Assembly: GCA_034440615.1 (NCBI GenBank)
Contig: JAOTOM010004141.1
Span: forward strand, 26,001-90,000
DNA from: Ashinkailepas kermadecensis
Taxonomy: Eukaryota; Arthropoda; Thecostraca; Neolepadidae
Length of the DNA stretch: 64,000 bases
Reading direction: 5' to 3'
Positions 9,750-20,431 of the stretch are shown here, piece after piece. A program made the translations under genes and the position numbers. The notes beneath the pieces are model-generated. The model was not told where the DNA came from. It worked only from the letters and a program-made list of their open reading frames with translations, and did no database searches. Within the stretch, counting starts at the first letter, position 1. Each line of letters opens with the position of its first letter.

Positions 9750-10225
9750 TGCGTCACGGCCACAGGGCACGGGGCACATGGCCGACACAGGGGTAGTTAC
9801 GGGCACAGGACACATGGCCGACACAGGGGTACGTCCCGGGCACAGGGTACAGGAGTAAGTCACAGGCACGTCACGAGCGCAGGGTACATGGCCGACACAG
9901 AGGTAAGCCACGGGCACAAGGTTCATGGCCGGCACATGGGTACGTCACGGGCACAGGATACAGGAGTAAGTCACGGGCACAGAGGCACGTCACGAGCGCA
10001 GGGTACATGGCATACACAGGGGTACATCACGAGCACAGGGCACAGTGCACATGGCCGACACAAAGGTAAATCACGCGCACAGGGTTCATGGCCGGCACAG
10101 GGGTACGTCACGGACACAGAGCAGATGGCTGACACAACAGCACGTCGAGTGGGGATGGGGTGGGGTGAGGTCGATACAGGGGCACGTCAGGTTGCCAGGC
10201 CGACACAGGTATGTCAGACCAGGTC
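9750..10225. repeat. Minisatellite, ~35-40-bp unit
   Basis: About a dozen irregular copies of units built from CATGGCCGACACAGGGGTAC and GTCACGGGCACAGGGTACA. It lies in the presumed intron between the two FPTL-containing exons. Confidence 0.85.
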
Positions 10226-10420
10226 GAGACAGCGGTGCATCAGGAGACCTCACGTGCACACGCCAAAAGAAACATTGTCTCGCCGTCAAGAGCTGCAGAG
10301 CACGAGTGACTGCATTACTGCATTACTGGAGAGATGCATCACCCGCAAACCATGACACGACAGTCGCGGCACGACACTGACCTTGGCGGTGCTGAGCGCG
10401 AGCCGGCGACCTCGACTGAC

Positions 10421-10552
10421 CTGCCGCTGAGCTCGGCGACGCCGGCTCTTTCTCCAGCCAGGGTCGGGAACTCCTGCGTGCTGTTCGTGTTCACACTGGG
10501 CGGCGCGGGAGGCGTCGACGGCCGCGGCGGAGGGTCCGGCGCCGGCTCCCGT
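10421..10552 (-). CDS. ZNF598: ZNF598-like exon, Pro-rich with EFPTL motif
   Basis: Acceptor CTCTCCCCCAG (AG at 10553-10554) and donor AG-GTCAGT (GT at 10419-10420) bound a 132-base exon. Its frame starts Pro-rich (PAPDPPPRPSTPPAPPS) and then reads NSTQEFPTLAGERAGVAEL. Disordered proline-rich sequence carrying (D/E)FPxL motifs matches the middle and C-terminal region of ZNF598. It takes one base into its first codon and ends with two, so it joins in frame to the two-base overhang of the exon at 12382-12469 when the CAG-GTGCGG donor there is used. Confidence 0.7.
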
Positions 10553-10645
10553 CTGGGGGAGAGAAACCGGTCATCTCTCCCGGCTGAGGGTCGGGGGTCA
10601 GCTCCCGTCGGAGGTGAGAGAAGCCGGTCATCTCTCCCAACTGGT
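10553..10645. repeat. Tandem duplication covering a 3' splice site
   Basis: The acceptor region of the exon at 10421-10552 (minus-strand GAGATGACCGGTTTCTCTC, then the first exon bases ACGGGAGC) is repeated about 60 bases upstream with a few changes (CCGGCTTCTCTCACC, then GACGGGAGCT). The upstream copy has lost its AG. Confidence 0.65.
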
Positions 10646-11454
10646 CAACTGGTCAGCTGCGATACTTCACATTCTGCAATGCTGGGGAGTCGTCTCCAGC
10701 AACGTGTTCTAAAAAAAACGCGACGGTGTCAGAGCATATGGTGCTTTGATACGAGAAGTACAGGGGGAAGGTGGTGCGGTGAATGTTCAACAACAACTAA
10801 TTGGTTTCCGTGGTCACCTCCAAGCTGATATATTTCGAAAATCACGTTATGGCTCTTCATCATCACAGCAGTCCCACAAAATAGAACACGTTTCGACCCT
10901 AAGATGACACATCACTAAATCTCTCTGTATGGTGAAATATAGAACGTGAGGCACGGTTGAAAAACAGCCTTGTCCTGCATTTTTTCCATCCACATTATCC
11001 TCCCCAAGAAATCGTCCTTGCCTTTTCCTTGGGTGGTACTGTTTGAAACAACTATAAACCTATTGCTCTTCCACAGTAATACCAAAACGCACTGACAAGT
11101 GCAACAGGGTACTCGTGATGCCAGACACAGAAGGGAAACTATCATCACCAAATGAAATGGCAATGACATTTTCCACTCCAGCTCCCAGATCCCAAACATG
11201 AATTCAATCGTGCCGCGAATGCATCCATCCACCACCGTCGGGTACACCATCCTGCTCACTGCTGACCACGCTGGGTAACGGCACCGCCATGATATGGAAT
11301 CAAATTCATGTCCGTGCATGTCCTGAAGCAGACGACGCAATCACACAGAGGGAGAGCGTATACAGACGCTCTTGCAGACCATGTAATTCGCCAGACCTAA
11401 CCTGACCTGAGCGGCACGTGCAGCAGGGACGTGTTTGACTGGATCAGATTGGAT
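10646..11454. other. Intronic spacer with one unrecognised frame
   Basis: A minus-strand frame of 141 codons at 10915-11340 is open (it contains WRCRYPAWSAVSRMVYP) but matches no family I know and lies inside a presumed intron. It could be a transposon relic. Confidence 0.3.
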
Positions 11455-12388
11455 TGGGTTGGATCAGGACAATATGCCGTGTCCGTACCTGTCATGTCGG
11501 ACTGGATCAGCCTGGATCAGGACACCATACCATGACCGTACTTGCCGCCGTAGGACTGGATCAGGACACCGCACCATGACCGTACCTGCCGCCGTAGGAC
11601 TAGATCAGGGCACCATACCATGACCGTGCCTGCCGCCGTAGGACTGGATCAGGGCACCATACCATGACCGTACTTGCCGCCGTAGGACTGGATCAGGACA
11701 CCACACCATGACCGTACCTGCCGCCGTAGGACTAGATCAGGGCACCATACCATGACCGTGCCTGCCGCCGTAGGACTGGATCAGGGCACCATACCATGAC
11801 CGTACCTGCCGCCGTAGGAGTGGACCAGGACACCATACCATGACCGTGCCTGCCGCCGTAGGACTGGATCAGGGCACCATACCATGACCGTACCTGCCGC
11901 CGTAGGAGTGGACCAGGACACCATACCATGACCGTACCTGCCGCCGTATGACTGGACCAGGACACCATACCATGACCATACCTGCCGCCGTAGGACTGGA
12001 TCAGGGCACCATACCATGACCATACCTGCCGCCGTAGGACTGGACCAGGACACCATACAATGACCGTACATGCCGCCGTATGACTGGACCAGGACACCAT
12101 ACCATGACCGTACCTGCCGCCGTAGGATTGGACCAGGACACCATACCATGACCGTACCTGCCGTCGTAGGACTGGACCATAACACAATACCGTGATCGTA
12201 CCTGTCGCCGTAGTGAGGTCCGTACCTGCCGCCGTAGGACTGGACCAGGACACCATACTATGTCCGTACCTGCCGCCGTAGGACTGGACCATAACACCAT
12301 ACCGTAACCGTACCTGCCGCCGTAGTGAGGTCCGTACCTGTCGCCGTATGACTGGACCAGGACACCATACCATGACCGCACCTGCCAC
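11455..12388. repeat. 44-bp minisatellite seeded on a 5' splice site
   Basis: About 20 copies of a 44-bp unit. On the minus strand each reads roughly TCCTACGGCGGCAG then GTACGGTCATGG. The first copy, at 12370-12400, is the actual 3' end and donor of the ZNF598-like exon (GCCTACGGTGGCAG then GTGCGGTCATGG), so exon end, donor and intron start are all inside the repeated unit. Long open frames across the array are an effect of the repeat and not genes. Confidence 0.92.
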
Positions 12389-12469
12389 CGTAGGCGTCGC
12401 TCCGGTCGCGGCCGTTGCGGCGCCGCCTGCCGGCCGAATCGGAGCTGAAGTCGGGCGCTACGTGTGCTC
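12382..12469 (-). CDS. ZNF598: ZNF598-like exon after the zinc fingers
   Basis: The acceptor CCGCGGCAG precedes GAGCACACG. The frame continues the previous exon (one base carried in) as GAHVAPDFSSDSAGRRRRNG and then RDRSDAYGG. The His in AHVA sits where ZNF598 proteins place the first zinc-finger histidine after the FRTEIDLKAH-type block, and the basic, serine-rich stretch after it is also typical. Two donors are possible: TACG-GTGGCA (exon end 12389) and GGCAG-GTGCGG (exon end 12382). Only the second leaves two bases and fits the next exon's phase, so it is chosen. The donor is the founding copy of the adjoining minisatellite. Confidence 0.75.
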
Positions 12470-12659
12470 CTGCCGCGGCTGGCCCCGACTCTTGCTGTCA
12501 GAGTGCTCCGCCGCCCTGTGAGCTGTGGCACAGCAAATGTCGGCTCCGTTGGCTATGGCTTCACGGCAGCACGGGGTGGCGCTTGGTTTCGCTGGGTATG
12601 GGTTATGCCGCGGCGCGGTGGTGCGTTGCACTGAGATATACAGCAGCACGAGGCAGGTT

Positions 12660-12745
12660 TAACACCATTTACTTGGTCCCAGCCCACCAGTACACCACCT
12701 ACTGGTACCCAGCCCACCAGTGCACCACCTACCGGTGTCCAACTC
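12660..12745. repeat. Short 30-bp tandem repeat abutting a donor
   Basis: Between two and three copies of a ~30-bp unit (CCAGCCCACCAGTACACCAC...) begin within a few bases of the donor of the exon at 12748. On the minus strand each unit contains GGTAGGTGG or CAGTAGGTGG, which resembles a 5' splice site. Confidence 0.7.
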
Positions 12746-12747
12746 AC

Positions 12748-12857
12748 CTTGTATATCGATGTTAGTACGGAAAACGACGAACTTCTTCTCGCCGCATTCG
12801 CCCTGCTCGCAGAGGAAGTGCTCCGTGTGGAAGTGATGTGCCAGATTCTCGTAGTCG
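12748..12857 (-). CDS. ZNF598: ZNF598-like zinc-finger exon
   Basis: A 110-base exon, acceptor GGCCGCAG (weak pyrimidine tract), donor CAAG-GTGAGT (strong). The frame, after two carried bases, is DYENLAHHFHTEHFLCEQGE then CGEKKFVVFRTNIDIQ. This matches the block of ZNF598/Hel2 that follows the C2H2 finger: the HFxxxHFLCExGxC pattern and FRTxID. ZNF598 is a cytosolic E3 ubiquitin ligase that detects collided ribosomes and ubiquitinates small-subunit proteins to start ribosome quality control. Histidines and the CX4C pair needed for metal binding are present. Confidence 0.88.
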
Positions 12858-13299
12858 CTGCGGCCCAGTCGACGCGCGCGGTCACACGGGGTACCCCGCA
12901 ATCACACCGGGCACGGCGGGAGGGAGGGAAGGTGAGGGGAGACTAGTGTTGAAGCCATTACCGGGGTCACAGACGAAGTTAGTTATCTAGTGAATCATCT
13001 ATTCAGAATTATGGCCTAGCGACGACAGGCCAGGTAGTGGTTGTGCCGGACAAGAATAGGTGGCGCTGTGGAACGTCAGAATCGTATGTGGCGCGAATGG
13101 GACGAATACGGTTTTGTTCTGGAGTAGTCGATTTTGGGCGTTGGTCGTTGAGCTAACCTCGAGCGGTGATGGGTGAGGTACTGGCTAGTTGAAGTGTGAC
13201 AGCAGCAGTGCAAGGTTAAGTTGGTCTCGACTAGTGGCCTTGTATGAGTTTGGATTCCAGATGAATCGCAATAGATCCAGTGGCAAGGTCTGATCAATA

Positions 13300-13570
13300 C
13301 AGGTCACGTGAAGGGGCTATTTTGGATCGAACAGACACAGTGATAGAAGAATCTGCAACACCATCATCATGTGCAGCCTGACAAGCCCACAGTGTGACGG
13401 TGTGTGCATGTCGTCAGTACAGGCTCCAGGCCCAGGGGTCTCCGTGCACGGAGCGCGTGTGGTGATGGGGTTAGAGCAGGGGTGTCAGCGTTTGGGGATG
13501 ACATCGGAGGCTTATCACAGAGTAGCATGCCACATACTAGTGCCGATAGTCGCTAGTAAACCACACTTGA

Positions 13571-13603
<33 letters not shown>

Positions 13604-14150
13604 CACATACACATATACATATATATAGTATACACCTACTAGGAAAAGAGGTTAGCGTAGATTGACAAAGATCGTCAATAGGTATTCCATGACAATGCAA
13701 TGCAAACAAAAACCCGGCACTCTCTTTGTTCTTGCCAGAAGTGAACACTCATATGGGATATGGTGTGTGTGTGTGTGTGTGTGTGGCTGAGATGTCAAAT
13801 GCTGTCCCCGGTCTCAGGAGAGGGCGATGTCGGAATCGCGAGTTCGGGTCCTCTCGCCTCCCGAGACTGCTCTTGGTGGACACACACCATCGGCACACCG
13901 ACAGGCACTGCTTTGGTGTTGCTCTGCCTACTAAGCAGCCCTTCTGAACTTCCGACCGGGCGATTGCAAACCGATATGTAAGACACGGGGAACCCATCCT
14001 TTGCATCGCATTAAAGGTGACTCTAACAACCAAGCTATAAGCACCATTTTGTTGAACTGCTCTCACCCGGCGCGAAACCTTGAGAACGCATAACTCGGTC
14101 ACTCTTCAACGATCACCACGACCAACACAAAGGAAAGAGCAGACTACGTG
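13300..14150. other. Intronic spacer with simple repeats
   Basis: Contains an (AT)n/(ACATAT)n tract at 13569-13628 and a (GT)n tract at 13762-13785. No exon recognised. Lies in the intron between exons 12748 and 14556. Confidence 0.6.
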
Positions 14151-14436
14151 CAGGTATGTCTAGCTTGACTGGACACAAAACACGTCACATCTCAATATGT
14201 CAAGACCTGAACAAACAGTTTCCAGATCAGGCCACCCAGTTCGATTCCCTAACATCTTGTGAAGGAACAGCAAACCAGGACAGATATTGTTATACAAAGA
14301 AAAGTGTCCACCAGGCAAAACCAAGTCTCCCCATGAGTGGCTTGGTACAGTCAGCCCAACTCCATTCACGACACTTGCAAACGAATCACTTGTGGCGGTC
14401 TGCCGGGGCTCGGCTGGCAAAAAAGGCGAGTCTACG

Positions 14437-14545
14437 TTAAATCGGGTCATCGGATCAGGCCGGGTCGGGTCATCGGATCAGGCCGGGTCGGGTCATCGGA
14501 TCAGGCCGGGTTGGGTCATCGGATCAGGCCGGGTCGGGTAAACAG
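14437..14545. repeat. 23-bp tandem repeat next to a donor
   Basis: Four copies of GTCATCGGATCAGGCCGGGT plus CGG. The array starts within about 20 bases downstream (minus-strand sense) of the donor of the exon at 14556. Confidence 0.85.
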
Positions 14546-14555
14546 GGTCGCTCAC

Positions 14556-14651
14556 TCGTAGAAGAGCTGCTTGCCGGTCGTTTCACACAGGTGACAATAG
14601 AAATGTTTGCGGCGCAGATGCATGAACAGCTCGTCGTTGTCCATGTACGTG
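14556..14651 (-). CDS. ZNF598: ZNF598-like C2H2 exon
   Basis: A 96-base exon, acceptor GGCTTCCAG, donor TACGA-GTGAGC. The frame reads TYMDNDELFMHLRRKHFYCH then LCETTGKQLFY. DNDELxxHLRRxHxxCHxC is diagnostic for ZNF598: it supplies the His pair of one C2H2 finger and the Cys pair of the next. It takes one base from the exon at 17322 and passes two to the exon at 12748, so the three exons join in one frame without loss. It is hemmed in by tandem arrays on both sides. Confidence 0.88.
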
Positions 14652-14900
14652 CTGGAAGCCGAACATCCGGTCAAAACACGTCTGCCCGAGTCCGCACACC
14701 CCACTCAAACGGTCTGCCAGATCTCGCACGCCCCGATCGAATGGTCTGTCAGAACCTGCACATCCTGGCCAAATGGTCTGTCAGACCCTGCATGCCAGGT
14801 CAAACGGTCTGCGGGAACCCGCACACCGGGTCAAAGGGCCTGCCAGAACCCGCACACCCCGGTGAAACGGTCTGCCGGAACTCGCACACGCCGGTCAAGG
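14652..14900. repeat. 31-32-bp minisatellite at a 3' splice site
   Basis: About eight diverged copies of a unit like GGTCAAACGGTCTGCCAGAA then CCCGCACACCC. On the minus strand a unit reads GGGTGTGCGGGTTCTGGCAG, which is similar to the real acceptor of the adjoining exon (GGATGTTCGGCTTCCAG), so the array appears to have grown from the 3' splice site. Confidence 0.8.
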
Positions 14901-14937
14901 CAAGCACTCAGTGATTACACGTCACTGACAAAACGGC

Positions 14938-16495
14938 AGTATAAATTATTCGTGAAATAGGGTGGCATATACCACTTTCTGAGCACTGAATGGACATCTT
15001 TCCCAAGGACGTATCGGCATCGTGCTTGTTGATGTGTGCCTATGAGGTCTGCTTGACATGTTCCTAAGAGTATTTCGCGTATAAATAGCATACTTGTGCT
15101 CACCATTAAGGATTGATTACACAAGCATCTCGTGACACAATTCCAAACACAAAGAGATTATCTATGACGTGGTGTGTTAAACAATGCGATCTGTTGATAA
15201 CATGGGATTGCAATCGTTATCGCCAACATAGGTATCCATATATTAGGTATCTCCAAAATTAGACTAAAAAACGTGCACTGATGTGTACACTGTTGGCTGA
15301 AATGGAACTTGAAGGGCAAACGATATTTTAATTGACACGCTTCCATGGCAGGTTTCTACATCCTACTGTACTAGTTTCGACATCTCACACCTAACGAAAA
15401 AACATTATTTTACCACTGCAAAACGGTCGAGAAAGTGCAAAGATTCGCATCAGCAACCGAGGAGCACGTGTAGGAGGTGCGCACACGGTTCATTTATCGT
15501 TTCTAACTGCATCCCGTTTACAAGCATCATGCTTATGCTCACCATAACAGACCCGGTATCGAGATAACGAACATCCCGTATCGCAATTCTAGGTCAAGGG
15601 ATTTCATATGAGGTGCTATGTTATGTTAGTTAGTTATTTGGGCTTTAGGGCGCATCGACTTCATTGGTCATGTAGCGACCATGTGCTATGTTATACAATG
15701 CCAGTTTATAGCATAGGTGTTTGTATCGTTCATAGCGGTGTCCCCAACTTAGGTACCTCCCAAACACGCAAAGCAGGAACAGTGATATGTACACAATTGT
15801 CTCTAAACTGGGTATGCAGGACCTAACATATTTTCATAACATTAGTTGCATGGCGATTTCGACATCCTACTGTACTCGTTTCGACCTCTCACACCTAACG
15901 AGGTATCAGTATGTTAACACTGTGCGCACATGTCAACCGTACGACCCAGTCGCACACGAGTACTTGGCTGCACCAGCGAGTGCACAGCGAGGTCACGATG
16001 GCAACACAGTGATAAATTATTCGTGAAATAGGGCGGTATATACCACTTACTGAACGCTCAATCGACATCCCTCCCAAATAAGTATCGACATCGTGCCTTT
16101 CGGTGCGTGCCTGTGAGGTTGTCATGCCTCGTTTCTAATAGTATCCCGTTGATACGTATCATGCTTATGCTCACCATAACGGATCCGGGATTGTGATGAT
16201 GAACAATTCCTAGTGAAATTCCAGGTAAAGGGATTACCTATGAAGTACTATGGTATGCAATAAACGTTTATAGTATAGATGTTTGTATCGTAATCGTTGA
16301 TGTCGATATCCCCAAATTAGTTACCTCTCAAACCATGGAAAATGGGTAGTTATATGCATGCAATTGTCTCAAAACTGAGTTTCAAGGAGCAAAGTATTTT
16401 AAGCAGCATTATTTCCATGGCGATTTCGACATCCTCCCCTACTCGTTTCGACATCTCACACCTAACAACAAATCATTATTTTAACACTGTTGCAG
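14938..16495. repeat. Three-copy ~0.5-0.6-kb tandem repeat
   Basis: Blocks recur in order: AAATTATTCGTGAAATAGGG (14943, 16015), GCTTATGCTCACCATAA (15533, 16163; diverged at 15098), TTTCGACATCTCACACCTAA (15375, 16446; diverged at 15876). The copies are diverged, so the duplication is old. Lies in a ZNF598-like intron. Confidence 0.75.
15629..15680 (-). mobile_element. Mini-retroposon C copy (SINE-tail only)
   Basis: About 50 bases matching, in minus sense, GCGCTATATGACC, a spacer, GCGCCC and TAAACC-AATAACTAA. The same fold and sequence form the 3' tail of SINE family B. Slightly diverged here. Confidence 0.6.
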
Positions 16496-16514
16496 CAGGT
16501 CAACTCCTGGGAGG

Positions 16515-16693
16515 TTGGTTGGTTGGTTATTGGTTGGTTATTGGTTTTACGACACGTCGACCGTTGAGCCATATAGCGTCGCCAATCTTTCACGCCGATT
16601 GGTCGCGGGCGAAGAGTAGTGACAGGTGAGACTCGAACCCACAATCTTTCGATTGTGAGACGAGCATCTTACCCCTAGACCAGTCGTGCCCTC
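16515..16693 (-). mobile_element. SINE family B, full length
   Basis: A tRNA-derived SINE in reverse orientation with a perfect 12-bp target duplication ACTCCTGGGAGG at 16503-16514 and 16694-16705. The head carries an A box (TGGTCTAGGGGTAAGATGC) and a B box (GGTTCGAGTCTCACC). The body contains CGCGACCAATCGGCGTGA, and the tail is AACCAATAACCAACCAACC. Confidence 0.93.
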
Positions 16694-17321
16694 ACTCCTG
16701 GGAGGCGACAGCACAGTGTTGCGGCCGCGTCTCAGGAGGCCCGTGTGGCCAAGTCAAGCCGTGCCATGCTCCCGTCCCCAGACTCACCATAGCACAACAG
16801 CAGCACTATGGCGAACAAGGCCCACTGAGTGACTGGTGTACAAGAAAATATGCCAGTGAATGGCACCTTCACATAATGATCCGGTTGCATTACCAAGAAA
16901 AAGAACGTCGGAGCTTACTTAGCACAAAAATGCCTGCCCAGTGACCACCGTGCGCATGTTTTCAACATTGTCATGTCACTTTCAGTTAATAAAACTAAAC
17001 GTCCATAAATTTATATAACTGCCTTGTGTGGGCTATGGCCAACAGTTCTGATGAAGAACGGTGTAAATGCGTAACTGGACGACTGATGAAATAAAGGGGA
17101 TACTAAAAGAAAAAAAACTGGTTTCAGTCAAGCAACGAATAAAAAGAACACTGAAGATACCACACAGCGTTTTGAAATTTGCCAAGTGTCGCTGAAAGGA
17201 AATTAGAATACTGAAAGCATCCATAACAGACGTTCTCCTTCCTGTGCGGGTAAAAATATCCAGTATCTGACAAGCATAGATCTAAACACCTCACAATCCA
17301 AACAAGATCCCACTGACCCAC

Positions 17322-17476
17322 GTGCCGCTATCGCCATCTACCGGCGCCGGATAGAAGTACCGTTTCTCGCAGAACTCGCAGAGCGGGTGACCGCGATGGA
17401 AGTCGTCCGGGTCGCCCTTCCGACGATGCAATGCCAGCGTATCTCGGGTGTACAGTTTGCGCTCCGAGGTGAACAC
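17322..17476 (-). CDS. ZNF598: ZNF598-like exon: conserved GDPDD-HRGHPLC block
   Basis: A 155-base exon, acceptor ACTGTTGCCAG, whose frame starts VFTSERKLYTRDTLALHRRK and continues GDPDDFHRGHPLCEFCEKRY. This is the best-conserved part of ZNF598/Hel2 between the RING and the C2H2 fingers. The donor GGCAC-GTGGGT at 17320-17321 is chosen because it leaves two bases and joins in frame to the next exon. The alternative CCG-GTAGAT would break the frame. The upstream exons coding the RING finger and the first finger were not found in this window. No tandem array touches this exon. Confidence 0.9.
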
Positions 17477-19520
17477 CTGGCAACAGTGTCGCACACGTGG
17501 TCGGACACGCATATAGCAAACAAAATCAAACTCCATGCATTGCTGTAAAATTGTCCGCATCATCAACATCGCCTTATCATGTCCTTAATCATGTATTGGG
17601 GGAAGATATACTTGTGGATCCACCAGAAGACATTAGCTACTGAATTCAAAGTGACAGTGATAGACAAGATACATTCTTTGACAAAACCATCTAGTTGATC
17701 TTGGATATTTATGCGGATATGTGCACGAGTGGGTACCTGCTAATGAAACACACTTAACAAGAACAAGACATAATGTCTAAAAACAGACACATTGGTAGAT
17801 ATGAGAGGAAGGACAAATCAGCAACAATATTTTGTAAATGTATTATAGCAACGAATTCCATGTAGTTGAAGCACTACATACATAACTTAATTGAAGGTAC
17901 CGACTGCATTTTTCAACTAAAATCTTCGTGAAAGAACAGTTGGATCATTGAACAAACAGGAACCATCGGTAAACTTGAGAACTTCACCATCTCAAATCCT
18001 GTGCTACCCTGTAACGCCAAAATGAGTCTCACAAAGTGGTTGACGAAGGGTGCATTTGGAGCTTGGATACTGTCGAAAATTTTCCGTGTCACATCAAACT
18101 TTTGGATCAGATCTGCCAATTCACCATTCGAACCTCACAGGAACTGGAAAAACATCCAGATCCTGCGAGAACAAAAATTCAGACGAAATCTGCAGGATCT
18201 GTGTGACGTTACTAGCATTAGCAGCAATTGTGGTGAACACGTTCATACAGCACGTGCCATGTTGCTTTGAGCCATCAATGTCATGGTGCTTGATAATGGG
18301 GAGATGTAGGTATTTTCCAGTTTAAGTTTGGATGCATATGGTTGCTATATTTTTGAGCCCAGATAAATCAAAGGAACAAATTCCTAGGCTACAATAAGCT
18401 GGTACCTATGCAAGAGCCAACATTACCAAGGTACGAAACCAGGGGTTCCGACCCCTACAACCCACCCAAGATCTCCAGCCATGGTGTCATGGTTTTCTAT
18501 AGGTAGTTTTGATGGTACCTTGCAAAGACACCACTCAGCCCCTTTCATCCAGCATTGAAACACACATTCATCAATCCAGGTAAGACAGCATCAAGGTTTC
18601 CTTTATCGGAAATGTCGTACTCGGGAGTATACCTGACCACATCCAATAACCTCCCAGTGAACATGCTGACAGCGGTCCTCGGTCAGCTAGGGAGTGGAAT
18701 GTCCGCCAATGCTGACATGCAACCGACACCCAGCCGACATGTAGCCGACGTCAGGCCGATGTCGGGGCGCTAGGGGCCCGCTATCGGCTGGGGAGTGAAA
18801 TGTCGGACATCAGTCTGACATCGGCTGGCCGCTATTGATATCCTTAATTGAACCAAACATATGTGACAAATTGTATTCAATGTTGTTTAAAGTTCAAATA
18901 ATTATACACATTGCAGACATAGGCTATATCAACGTTGCTGTCAGGGTTCAGGACTGTCCAATGTCCACACCAGGAACCTGTTGCTGCACCAATTGCTGTA
19001 CCAGCCACACCTCTGGCCTCCCACCCTGCCCAAACAAGATCTTGTTGAAAGTGCCACACTGCAGTCTGGCTAATCATGAAAGGAATATTTATTGAATATG
19101 TAGTTTACATATGATAAGTTCTGAATAATAATTTCCAAGAATGAAGAATATTAGCAAGATCTTAAAGCATATTCTACACATCTAATAAAACATCAGTAGA
19201 TGTGATGCAATCAAGCATATGTACTTCAGTGCACTTTCTTATCCAGGGCAAGCAATGTCTTGAACACAAAAGCAATTTCTTACACAGACCAGTAATGTTT
19301 TAACTAAACCAGTAATGTTAATTTCTTACCAGACCAGTAATAAAATAAATGTATCAATTTAACATCAAAATCACACATTTCAATATGCAAATGGTGCATA
19401 TGGAACCAGCATGCTAAGCACACACCAAGCATGTGGAGTTATCTAAAATGAGATGTAAATCCAATACAATCCATTCAACAAAAATGCAAGCATTTGTCCT
19501 GTTCAAACGTTCATACCACA
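17477..19520. other. Spacer or ZNF598 intron, nothing recognised
   Basis: AT-rich DNA on the 5' side of the first recognised ZNF598-like exon. At 18690-18835 short GCCGACGTC/GCCGATGTCGG motifs recur irregularly. No RING-coding exon was found. Confidence 0.45.
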
Positions 19521-19524
19521 TGTA

Positions 19525-19795
19525 CAGGGGCGTCGATTTGTATCCTTTTGTGGGGGCCAGGGCCCCACCAGTGTTGATCTTGTCCCCCCCCAATGTTGAT
19601 TTGGCCCCCCCAATAACATATGCTATTTTTATGCTCATAAAAAGTTGAAGAAAAAAAGAAGAAAAACACCATGCTAGGTACATGGAAAATGTAGTTGATG
19701 TTAACCAGCACATTTTGTAATTAAAAAAACAGATTTGGGTTAGATAGTGGACTGACTCTCCACCTTTTGCTACAAAATTCAAAATGGTGTGCACA
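19525..19795. repeat. ~265-bp dispersed repeat, copy 1
   Basis: Starts CAGGGGCGTCGATTTGTATC, passes through a run of C and AATGTTGATTTGG, and extends to GACTGACTCTCCACCTTTTG. A second copy lies at 20044-20310. Confidence 0.85.
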
Positions 19796-20043
19796 AAAAC
19801 CAATTGTCATTGTCCAACTTGCATACAATCCAGTCCCGTGAACAACAATCAGTTATCATTGAGAGTGTGGATATACAAACTATAATTAACCTCAACAGCC
19901 CACTCATCACACTATCAGTTTGATATTTTCCTGGTACATAGGCACCTAGGTACATGCTGCAGAAAGACTTAGAAGAGCTTGTGAAGTGGTCCAAAAATGG
20001 CAGATGAAATTAAATTTTGATAAGTGCAAAATCATGCATGTAT

Positions 20044-20310
20044 GCAGGGGCGTCGATTTGTATCCTTTTGTGGGGCCCCACCAATGTTGATCTTGCCTCC
20101 CCCCCAATGTTGATTTGGGCCCCCCCCAATAACCTATGCTATTTTATGCTGATAAGAAAGCTAAAGGGAAAAAATGAAAAACACCATGCTAAGTAGAAAC
20201 ATTGATGTTAACCAGCACATTTTGTACTGAATAGAAACAGATTTGGATTAGATAGTGGACTGACTCTCCACCTTTTGCTGAAAAATTTAAAATTGTGTGC
20301 AAAAACAAAC
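20044..20310. repeat. ~265-bp dispersed repeat, copy 2
   Basis: Direct copy of 19525-19795 with scattered substitutions and small indels. Its first 20 bases recur alone at 21222-21243 just before the end of an AT-rich repeat, and an inverted relic sits at 26690-26745. CAGGGGCGTCGAT is therefore probably one terminus of a mobile element. Confidence 0.85.
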
Positions 20311-20360
20311 AAAATAGCTGGAATTCCCTCCACTGTGGAAGTACAGCTTACATCTTTCTG

Positions 20361-20431
20361 GGTTGGTTGGTTGGTTATTTGGGTTTACTGGCGCATTGAC
20401 TGCGTTGGTCACACAGCGCCCATACAACTTT
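20361..20431 (-). mobile_element. Mini-retroposon C copy with GGTT tail
   Basis: In minus sense: GGCGCTGTGTGACC, spacer, ATGCGCC, AGTAAACCCAAATAACCAAC with further CCAAC repeats. The AACC tail is the one seen at SINE B 3' ends, linking the two families. Confidence 0.65.

Noticed and set aside
10915..11340. 141-codon minus-strand frame as a gene
   Set aside because: No domain recognised, no splice support, lies inside a presumed intron. Kept only as a note in the spacer entry.
11732..12531. Open frames up to 218 codons across the 44-bp array
   Set aside because: Caused by stop-free minisatellite units. The array lies in an intron next to a ZNF598-like donor.
8480..15000. Regular repeats as a CRISPR array
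   Set aside because: Units are contiguous or nearly so without unique spacers of constant length, and the DNA is eukaryotic.
17336..17342. Donor CCG-GTAGAT for the ZNF598-like exon
   Set aside because: It would end in phase 0 and put the next exon out of frame. The GTGGGT donor keeps the conserved reading frame.
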